From a virus, in IMG/VR virus record IMGVR_UViG_3300013297_000004, positions 1 to 64,000 of that record: a DNA stretch of 64,000 nt. One strand, 5' to 3'. Under the pieces are notes generated by a model. That model was not told the DNA's origin. It ran no database searches and was given only the letters and a program-made list of their open reading frames with translations. Both the position numbers and the translations under genes were made by a program. Of the stretch, positions 1-6,348 are shown one piece after another; position 1 is the first letter of the stretch; every line of letters starts with the position of its first letter.

Positions 1-1
1 G

Positions 2-3000
2 CGCCGCATGATCGTCGAGTATGTACGGGACCGACTGTCCGGCATGACCGAGGAGCAGCAGGTTCAAGAACAGCGCGAGCTGGCTCTGAAGCGGCGGGAA
101 AGCGAACAGCGCAACGCCGCCAAGGAAAACCCTCAAACGCCGCCGCGTGCTGAGAGGCTGCAGCGGCTGCACGATCTGGATGAACGTGGCACCCAGATCA
201 TGGAAGCTCTCGACAACATCCCGTCTAATCGCACCGGGCGCATCCGCGAGAGCATCGACACGCTGCGATATCGGACAGCACGGCCGGGCGAGCAGCCCGA
301 GGCGGTTCCTCGGCCGCAGATGACCGAAGTGCGGCTGAACGAGATGATCACTCGCCTGCATCGTGAACTGACCGAGGTCGAGAACGAAAGCCGGACACTG
401 GCGCAGGACCTCAATCCGAAAATGTTGAGGGACGAATACGGGCTGGCGGGCGTGCTTGATCCGGCTGCCGACTTGACGCGGAGTAACAACTTACCAAAGG
501 GAAGTTACGCCAAGCGCGTAAATGATTTCCTGTCCGGTCGAGACAGCATCCGGCCGAAGGGCGGCGGCACTGTACTGGACGCAGGAGGCAGGACGAAGTT
601 CCGGCCTGCCGATCCGGCAGCGCGGCTGATCAACCACTATCTCGATGTCGTCGGCGAGGTCTCGGGCGACGCGCATGTCGTCGTGCTGACCGACGAGCAG
701 ATGCAAATGGCCTCCCGCCAGCGCGGCCTGCCGCCCGATACCCCGGCGTTCTACGACGTCAAGACCCATCGCATCCTGATCGGCCGCGAGGTCATGCACG
801 GCCCGGAGCGCACGCGGACGCTGATGCACGAGTTGGGTCATCCGATGATCGAGGCGGCGATCCAGCGGTTCCCCGAGATCGGCCGTCGTCTCGACGCTAT
901 CCGCAAGATCGTCCAGCAGGAGTGGATGAACGGCAACCCGGAGGTCAGCGACGCGCTGGGCTACAACACCCACGCCTTCGAGAACGTCCACGAGTTCGTG
1001 ACCGAACTGTACTCGGACGGCGGCAAGTTGGCGGAGGCCCTGCAGTCGATCAAGACGAGCGAAGCCGAACGCGCCCAATTCCAGACCGCCCGCGCCGAAG
1101 GGCTGCTGGCGCGCACCCTGCACACGATCAAGCGCGGGCTGACCAACCTGTTTTTCTCGGTCAGCAAGAAGCGCCTGCTGAACGACGCCACGATCAACTC
1201 GCTGGAGCTGTTCGACAGCATCCGCAAGCAGGGTCGGGTGCGGCCCCGCAGCGAGGACATCGCCCGGCCGATCACCGCCGAAGCGGCGCGCGACTGGGCG
1301 GTCGAGAAGGGCAAGGACGCGTCGGATCGGTTCAGGGAGCTGAAGACCTATCTCGGCAGCGGCAACCTGATGATGCAGTTCCGCGACATGTCCAGCATGG
1401 AGCATATCGGCAGCGAGGGCATGCGCCCGCACACCAAGGCGCTCAGCCAGATCGCCGACCGGATCAACGCCACGGCGCGCAAGCACGAGCATAACCCCGA
1501 GGTCGAGCGGATCGGCAACCGGCTGGCCGACCTCGAACGGGTCAACAAGCGGGCCTACGACGAGCTGATGAACTATCAAGCCGACGCGACCCACTGGCAG
1601 GTGCACGGCGGCGATCCGCTGTTCGAGGGCCGCAACAAGCACATCAGCCGGGACAGCGTGCAGCACGGCCCGCAGCGCGACATTCACGCCGAGCTGAGGG
1701 GGAAGTGGGACGCCATGACCCCGCTGCAGAAGGGGCTGTGGGAGGACATGCAGGGGTCCTACCGGCAGAAGCACGACGCCGTTCTGCACGAGACGGTCGG
1801 CATGGTGGTCGACGCCAAGAAGCTGATCCCCGATGGCGCGCCCGGTGGCATCCGGTCGAGGCTGGTGCGCTACATCCTCGACGGCGAGGAGGGCTTGAGC
1901 GACCGCGAGAAGCGGGCTCTCACGAGCTATGTCCCGGGCTACAACCCCGCCGACACCGCGCTGCACGCCGCCTTCAAGGCCGACATCGCCAAGCTGCGGG
2001 CGATGCCTGCGTTCAAGCGCCTGCCGATCTTTAGCCCGGCGATCCGCGAGGGCAACTATGTCGTCGAGGCGCGCTACGACATGAGCGGACACGCTCAGGG
2101 CGGCACCCAGCTGGCCCGCGAAGACGGCAAGCCGAGCGGCCACTTCGAGTTCCCCACGGCGGCGGCGCGCGACACCTTCATGCGCAGCGTGCACAACGAC
2201 CCGAAGTTCAAGGGCGTGCGGCTGATGGATGCCAGCGACGTGGTCTATGCCAAGGACGCCAACGGCCAGATCATGCGCGACGCCAACGGCAAGGCAGTGC
2301 CGCTCACCGAGTACCGCGAGACGACGCGCAGGCGGGGCGACGAGATGGAGCCCGGCTACACCGAGACGACGACCGGGGCGGCGCACCGGGTGCGGCCCGC
2401 CGATGCAGGCAACGAGGGCGTCGTGCGCTATCAGGCGCGCTACAACCCCCTGCTGCTGGAGTTCCACGAACGCCAGCTCGACGCCCAGAACCGCCACATG
2501 GAGCTGCAGCAGGAGGCGGCGCAAGGGCACCTGAAGCTGAGCGACGTGCAGCCGATCCGCGACTTCCGCAACAACTACGTCGACCCGGTGCGCATGGATC
2601 AAATCCATCGCGAGCTGCAGGACAGCGTGACCAACTCGCGCGGTTGGCGGGAGATGGACACCACGACCCGGGCGATGGTGCTGAAGGACCTGCAGGAAGC
2701 AGCGGTGCGCACCATGGCCTCGACGTCGGCGCGCTCGATGCTGCCGCGCCACTTCGCCTTGGGTGCCCGCAAGAGCATGCTGCGCGACTTCATGGAGTAC
2801 CACCGCCGGGCGGCGCACACCCTGTCGGGGCTGCAGCACCGCACCGAACTCGGCGCTGCCATGAAGGCGATGGACCAGTACGTCAATAGCACCCAGCACT
2901 GGGGCTCGCCGCAGGACCCGCAGGGCAAGTTCGGCATCGTCGATGCCCGGGTCGCCAAGAGCATGCGCGAGCGCCTGATGCGGCCTCCCAACGAGATGAC

Positions 3001-4699
3001 GGAGCCGTTCTGGACCAAGGCGATGACGACAGTGCTGCGGGTCAGCTACCTCGACAAGCTGATGTCGCCCGCGTTCACCGTGCTGCAGGCCATCGAGCCG
3101 TGGATCGTGATGGCCCCGGCACTGGCAGGGCAGTACGGCTTCAAGGCGTACCCGGCGATCTGGCGGGCGATGCGCGACCTCAAGGCAGCGCGGACGATGG
3201 GTGTCGGCTTCCGCGACGCGGGCGGCACGTTCAAGCGCATGTTCACCGAGGGGCCGAACACCTTCCTGAAGCAGACCGACCTGATCAGCCGCCTCAAGGA
3301 CAACATCCGCAACGACCCCGAGGCGCTGGCGCACATCGAGCATATGGAGAACCACAGCCAGCTCGACCGCAACGCCGGGATGGAGCTGCATCAGATACTC
3401 GACCCGAACTCCACCGTGTTCGGCTCGCAGTTCCTCGGTCGCACGCTCGACTGGGCCGACCACATGACGCGGCAGGTCAACAGCCAAGTCGAGGGGGTCA
3501 ACCGGGCGGCGTTCGGGTTGGCAGCGTTCCGGCTGGCGCGCGACGGCGGCAAGAGCATGACCGAGGCGCACGAGTACTCCCGTGCGCTGGTCCACGAGAT
3601 GGCAGGCAACTACAACGCCTACGCCTCGGCTCCGATCTTCAACAACCCCTACCTGCGCCCGGCCATGCAGTTCAAGCGGTATGCCGGGCGCATGACCTAC
3701 CAGTGGGCGCGGACGTTCTACAAAGCCGGGCTCTCCATGGCGGGTAAGCTGCCGCCCGAGCAGCGCGCCGCCGCGTACCGGCAGCTGGCGTTCATGATGG
3801 GCACGACGATCTTCACGTCGGGCATCCTCGGGTTGCCGACCGAACCGATCAAGGCGCTGCTCAACATCACCGCGCCGATCACCGGCTTCGACAGCCAAGA
3901 CGCCGAGCGCATGACCTACGAAGCGTCGATGAAGCTGCTCGGGCCGGAGCTGGGCGAGTTCTTGGCCAAGGGCGGGTTCCGCTCGATGGGTCTGGGACTG
4001 GGCGAGCGCACCGGCTACAGCAGCCTGTGGACCTCGCCCGGCCAGCTCGGCAACAAGCCGAGCGACTGGTATCAGGCGTTCGGCCACTTCGTTGCGGGGG
4101 CCCCCGGCTCGTATGCCGCCGACGCCGCACAGGGCCTGATCTCCGCTGGCAACGGCTTGGGGCATCTGGTCAAGGGCCATAACACCGAGGCGTCCAACCA
4201 GTTCGGCAACGCCTTCGAGAAGCTGTTCCCGTCCAAGGTGGTCGCCGACATCACCATCGCGGCGCGGCGCGCCATGGGTGGGCCGATGTACCGGGGCCAG
4301 AGCGGCATCCCGCAGGGTGTGCAGCCGACCGCCGCCGAGACGATCATGCAGGGCTTCGGCATCCAGCCCGCGCGGATGCAGCGGGTCGGCGAGCAGCGGC
4401 AGGCGATGAAGGACGACATGCGCAACATCGCCAACGACCGCAAGGAAGCCGAGCGCATCTACGCTCAAGCCAGCCCGCGCGAGCGCACGTCGATCCAGCG
4501 GCAGCTGATCGAGAACTTCAACGACAAGTACCCGACGAAGCAGTTCCCCGAGATCAAGCCGCTCACCATCGCCGACCTGTTCAAGGCGCAGCGCCGCGAG
4601 GAGGCCCGGTCGAGCGGCGATCCGTCGATGCTTGGTGTTACGATGTCCCGCCGTCAGCAGGCGATGCTGCCGAGGTACAGGATGTACAACACGCAATAG
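2..4699 (+). CDS. Giant virion-associated polyprotein with HELGH metallopeptidase motif (5' end outside window)
   Basis: The reading frame is open from base 2; the first ATG is at 8 and gives 1563 residues, but the true start probably lies upstream. A zinc-metallopeptidase signature, His-Glu-Leu-Gly-His, is at residues 274-278 counted from that ATG. A downstream Glu-rich helix (HEFVTELYSDG) could supply the third ligand. The rest is long, mostly helical and charged, with hydrophobic stretches near residues 1015-1045 and 1250-1290. Very large multidomain proteins of this kind are carried in the heads of many podoviruses and ejected with the DNA. Its position after the virion genes (if the genome is circular or permuted) and before small Gly-Gly-Lys proteins supports a virion role. 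No enzyme beyond the peptidase motif can be claimed. Confidence 0.8.
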   Translation, partial: RRMIVEYVRDRLSGMTEEQQVQEQRELALKRRESEQRNAAKENPQTPPRAERLQRLHDLDERGTQIMEALDNIPSNRTGRIRESIDTLRYRTARPGEQPEAVPRPQMTEVRLNEMITRLHRELTEVENESRTLAQDLNPKMLRDEYGLAGVLDPAADLTRSNNLPKGSYAKRVNDFLSGRDSIRPKGGGTVLDAGGRTKFRPADPAARLINHYLDVVGEVSGDAHVVVLTDEQMQMASRQRGLPPDTPAFYDVKTHRILIGREVMHGPERTRTLMHELGHPMIEAAIQRFPEIGRRLDAIRKIVQQEWMNGNPEVSDALGYNTHAFENVHEFVTELYSDGGKLAEALQSIKTSEAERAQFQTARAEGLLARTLHTIKRGLTNLFFSVSKKRLLNDATINSLELFDSIRKQGRVRPRSEDIARPITAEAARDWAVEKGKDASDRFRELKTYLGSGNLMMQFRDMSSMEHIGSEGMRPHTKALSQIADRINATARKHEHNPEVERIGNRLADLERVNKRAYDELMNYQADATHWQVHGGDPLFEGRNKHISRDSVQHGPQRDIHAELRGKWDAMTPLQKGLWEDMQGSYRQKHDAVLHETVGMVVDAKKLIPDGAPGGIRSRLVRYILDGEEGLSDREKRALTSYVPGYNPADTALHAAFKADIAKLRAMPAFKRLPIFSPAIREGNYVVEARYDMSGHAQGGTQLAREDGKPSGHFEFPTAAARDTFMRSVHNDPKFKGVRLMDASDVVYAKDANGQIMRDANGKAVPLTEYRETTRRRGDEMEPGYTETTTGAAHRVRPADAGNEGVVRYQARYNPLLLEFHERQLDAQNRHMELQQEAAQGHLKLSDVQPIRDFRNNYVDPVRMDQIHRELQDSVTNSRGWREMDTTTRAMVLKDLQEAAVRTMASTSARSMLPRHFALGARKSMLRDFMEYHRRAAHTLSGLQHRTELGAAMKAMDQYVNSTQHWGSPQDPQGKFGIVDARVAKSMRERLMRPPNEMTEPFWTKAMTTVLRVSYLDKLMSPAFTVLQAIEPWIVMAPALAGQYGFKAYPAIWRAMRDLKAARTMGVGFRDAGGTFKRMFTEGPNTFLKQTDLISRLKDNIRNDPEALAHIEHMENHSQLDRNAGMELHQILDPNSTVFGSQFLGRTLDWADHMTRQVNSQVEGVNRAAFGLAAFRLARDGGKSMTEAHEYSRALVHEMAGNYNAYASAPIFNNPYLRPAMQFKRYAGRMTYQWARTFYKAGLSMAGKLPPEQRAAAYRQLAFMMGTTIFTSGILGLPTEPIKALLNITAPITGFDSQDAERMTYEASMKLLGPELGEFLAKGGFRSMGLGLGERTGYSSLWTSPGQLGNKPSDWYQAFGHFVAGAPGSYAADAAQGLISAGNGLGHLVKGHNTEASNQFGNAFEKLFPSKVVADITIAARRAMGGPMYRGQSGIPQGVQPTAAETIMQGFGIQPARMQRVGEQRQAMKDDMRNIANDRKEAERIYAQASPRERTSIQRQLIENFNDKYPTKQFPEIKPLTIADLFKAQRREEARSSGDPSMLGVTMSRRQQAMLPRYRMYNTQ
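505..521. repeat. Degenerate copy of the 17-bp palindrome
   Basis: TTACGC-N5-GCGTAA keeps both hexamer arms but has a changed centre (CAAGC). It is in frame in the giant gene and encodes Tyr-Ala-Lys-Arg-Val, parallel to Tyr-Ala-Arg-Gly-Val at full copies. It may be an eroded copy or chance. Confidence 0.5.
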
Positions 4700-4708
4700 G
4701 AGGTCATC

Positions 4709-4882
4709 ATGGCGAAAGGCAAACCCCCACCGTTCATGCGCAAGGGCGCAGCTGCCGCCCCTAAGGGCCCGCCGCGTCGGCCGCCGCCGATGGCTGGTCC
4801 GCCGATGGCAGGTCCACCTGCAGGCGCACCACCGCCGCAGGGCATGCCGTTCAAGCGCGGCGGCAAAGTCGGGAGGAAGTGA
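4709..4882 (+). CDS. Small Pro/Gly-rich basic protein
   Basis: This 57-residue protein has an AGGAGG site a few bases upstream of its ATG and begins ten bases after the giant gene stops. It is almost wholly proline, alanine, glycine and basic residues, and ends with Lys-Arg-Gly-Gly-Lys-Val followed by Gly-Arg-Lys. The (K/R)GG(K/R)V pattern recurs in several virion-type proteins here. Its TGA overlaps the next ATG (TGATG), so the two are probably translated together. Function unknown; a minor virion component is plausible. Confidence 0.7.
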   Translation: MAKGKPPPFMRKGAAAAPKGPPRRPPPMAGPPMAGPPAGAPPPQGMPFKRGGKVGRK

Positions 4883-5085
4883 TGGTCGCTCAGAAGTACG
4901 GCAACGCCGACAAGGACCTCGCCAGCCGGGTCGGCCGCAAGGGCAAGACCAAGGAGATCGGCGACAAGCCGCTGCGGGGGCCGGGCACCGACGTGAAGGT
5001 GAGCGCGATGGTCGGCGGCGTGGGCAACATCGCCGCCACCCGGATCACCAAGAAGATGATGTCGGGCCGCAAGACCGCGTCGTGA
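4882..5085 (+). CDS. Small basic hypothetical protein
   Basis: This 67-residue, lysine- and glycine-rich protein starts at the ATG within TGATG; GGGAGGAAG upstream serves as ribosome-binding site. The sequence includes repeated Gly-Lys motifs and a central Val-Gly-Gly-Val-Gly-Asn turn. No family is recognised. It sits in the string of small genes behind the giant virion gene, so a structural or assembly role is the simplest guess. Its stop overlaps the start of the lipoprotein gene. Confidence 0.65.
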   Translation: MVAQKYGNADKDLASRVGRKGKTKEIGDKPLRGPGTDVKVSAMVGGVGNIAATRITKKMMSGRKTAS

Positions 5086-5276
5086 TGCGTTACGCCCGGG
5101 GCGTAAGTCTCGCCCTGTGCCTTGCCGGGTGTGGTCCCCCTGAGATCGTGGCGATCTCGCCGACGCTGAAGTGCGAACAGGTGGTCAAGTGCCACATCTT
5201 CACATGGCAGCTTGGCCCCAAGAGTGTACTCGCGTTGTCAGGTACGCACGTCGTTTGCAAATGCGAAGGAGATTAA
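5085..5276 (+). CDS. Small lipoprotein with palindrome-encoded signal peptide start
   Basis: A 63-residue product with a short N-region (Met-Arg-Tyr-Ala-Arg-Gly-Val), a hydrophobic stretch and the lipobox Leu-Ala-Gly-Cys at residues 13-16, so it should be lipid-modified and held in the outer or inner membrane. Codons 2-7 are made by a copy of the 17-bp palindrome. The mature part has four more cysteines, in CEQVVKC and CKC. Small phage lipoproteins are often Rz1-type outer spanins, but this one is not proline-rich and no partner inner spanin lies beside it, so that role is only a possibility. It starts within TGATG and carries the ribosome-binding site of the next gene (AAGGAG) at its 3' end. 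Confidence 0.7.
   Translation: MRYARGVSLALCLAGCGPPEIVAISPTLKCEQVVKCHIFTWQLGPKSVLALSGTHVVCKCEGD
5090..5106. repeat. 17-bp palindrome, G centre, inside lipoprotein gene
   Basis: Exact TTACGCCCGGGGCGTAA. It is read as Tyr-Ala-Arg-Gly-Val in the N-region of the lipoprotein signal peptide. Confidence 0.95.
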
Positions 5277-5277
5277 C

Positions 5278-5454
5278 ATGCTCGGCTTGGTCCTCGTCAT
5301 TATACTCGTCCTCCTGCTGATCGGCGCGCTGCCGCACTGGCCGTACACGCAGTCCTACGGCTATGGCTACTGGCCGTCCGGCGTCTTCTTCATCATCCTG
5401 CTGGTCCTCGTCGTCCTGATGCTAACGGGGCGGCTCGGCACGCTCACGCTCTAG
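5278..5454 (+). CDS. DUF3309-type small membrane protein
   Basis: A 58-residue protein with two hydrophobic helices separated by a Pro-His-Trp-Pro-Tyr and Ser-Tyr-Gly-Tyr-Gly turn. This arrangement (Leu-rich helix, Gly-Ala-Leu-Pro-x-Trp-Pro, Tyr/Gly loop, second Leu/Val helix) matches the DUF3309 family, widespread in proteobacteria and of unknown function. In a phage it may affect the membrane, for instance as a holin-like or superinfection protein, but nothing shows that directly. AAGGAG precedes the ATG by a proper distance. Confidence 0.75.
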   Translation: MLGLVLVIILVLLLIGALPHWPYTQSYGYGYWPSGVFFIILLVLVVLMLTGRLGTLTL

Positions 5455-5463
5455 GAGGTCGCC

Positions 5464-5661
5464 ATGCCCAGCAAGAGTGCCAGCCAGCAGCGCCTGATGC
5501 GTGCCGCTGCTCACACGCCGGGCGGCTATGGCGGGGTTAGCCAGAAGGTCGGCCGCGACTTCGTCAACGCCGACAAGAAGGTCGGCACAAAGTTTGCCAA
5601 GGGCGGTAAGATCAACGCCTACTGCGCAGGCGGCAAGGTGGTCAGCACGCGGAGGATGTGA
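5464..5661 (+). CDS. Small conserved phage protein with GGK motifs
   Basis: A 65-residue basic protein. Its start, [12 protein letters not shown]-x-Ala-Ala, resembles a type of small protein seen in many podoviruses, where a short helix is followed by a Gly-rich segment and 'GxDFVxADKK'. The C-terminal half has Ala-Lys-Gly-Gly-Lys-Ile and Ala-Gly-Gly-Lys-Val-Val. An AGGAGG site lies just upstream. The stop overlaps the next ATG. Function is unknown; a virion or assembly role is inferred from neighbours. Confidence 0.7.
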   Translation: MPSKSASQQRLMRAAAHTPGGYGGVSQKVGRDFVNADKKVGTKFAKGGKINAYCAGGKVVSTRRM

Positions 5662-5903
5662 TGGCGAAGGAACGCAAGGTCCCCGACTTCACGTCGGACC
5701 AGCTGCAGCAGGTCGATGCGATCAAGCGGCAGGTGCTGAGCGACAGCCCGGCCAAGGCCGCCGACGAGCCGAAGCCGACACCGCGCCCAATGCTGCCGAA
5801 CTTTTACTATCGGGGCGGCCGGGTCGACGTCAGCCCGAAGAACTACTTCGCCAAGGGCGGCGCGCAGCTGCCGCGCAAGGGCGTCGAGAGCAGGAAGCCA
5901 TGA
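5661..5903 (+). CDS. Small GGR/GGA-motif protein
   Basis: An 80-residue protein with a charged helical N-terminal half (residues 1-37), a proline-rich linker and a C-terminal segment containing Tyr-Arg-Gly-Gly-Arg-Val and Ala-Lys-Gly-Gly-Ala. It begins at the ATG that overlaps the previous TGA, with GGAGGATGTG as ribosome-binding site, and its own TGA overlaps the HNH start (ATGA). Not a recognised family. Confidence 0.65.
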   Translation: MAKERKVPDFTSDQLQQVDAIKRQVLSDSPAKAADEPKPTPRPMLPNFYYRGGRVDVSPKNYFAKGGAQLPRKGVESRKP

Positions 5904-6190
5904 GTACCTACCGGCCCTACGACCGCGAGTACGCCAAGCACGACAACGAGAAGCAGCGTGAGCGGATGAAGGCGCGCTATTGGGCGATCAAGAAGTACGG
6001 CGAGGCGGCGCTGGCGGGCAAGGACCTCGACCACATCCATCCGCTGGCGGCAGGTGGATCGAACGATCCCAGCAACTGGCGCATCCGTTCGATCCACGAC
6101 AACCGGGGTGACAAGTCAGTGCTGCACGACAAGGGCTACACCCCGACCCACATCAGGAAGGTCGGCGGGGTCTATCGGAAGGTGAACTAG
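5900..6190 (+). CDS. HNH endonuclease
   Basis: A 96-residue single-domain HNH nuclease. The ββα-metal core is visible: Leu-Asp-His-Ile-His-Pro-Leu, then Gly-Gly-Ser-Asn-Asp-Pro-Ser-Asn-Trp, then Ser-Ile-His-Asp-Asn. The last His and Asn complete the His-Asn-His pattern. HNH proteins of this size often work with the terminase in DNA packaging, or act as free-standing homing nucleases. Here the gene is not beside the terminase genes (36.9-39.0 kb). It is the last gene of the rightward block and its 3' end overlaps the convergent gene at 6153 by 38 bp. Confidence 0.85.
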   Translation: MSTYRPYDREYAKHDNEKQRERMKARYWAIKKYGEAALAGKDLDHIHPLAAGGSNDPSNWRIRSIHDNRGDKSVLHDKGYTPTHIRKVGGVYRKVN

Positions 6191-6338
6191 CGTCGGCGTT
6201 CAGCAGGTCGACCAGCTTGTGGGCGAACACCATGTCGGTGACACGACATAGGACGCCGTCGTTCGACGTGACGATGTTGTACGACAGGGGCGGCCGGGCA
6301 CTGCGCTCGGCTGGTTCTACTCGGTACGGTGTATCCAT
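6153..6338 (-). CDS. Small hypothetical protein
   Basis: This 61-residue protein is preceded by a strong GAGGAGG site and lies ten bases after the stop of the primase-helicase gene, so it is probably the last gene of that leftward operon. The central part (about residues 20-50) looks like a small α/β fold; the C-terminus is Ser/Pro/Arg-rich. No family recognised. Confidence 0.6.
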   Translation of the reverse strand: MDTPYRVEPAERSARPPLSYNIVTSNDGVLCRVTDMVFAHKLVDLLNADASSPSDRPRRPS

Positions 6339-6348
6339 CGCTTCCTCC

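Noticed and set aside
491-4696. A 1401-codon open frame on the minus strand opposite the giant gene
   Set aside because: It mirrors the codon structure of the plus-strand gene in GC-rich DNA, has Leu/Arg/His/Val-rich meaningless composition, and no ribosome-binding site or neighbours fit it.
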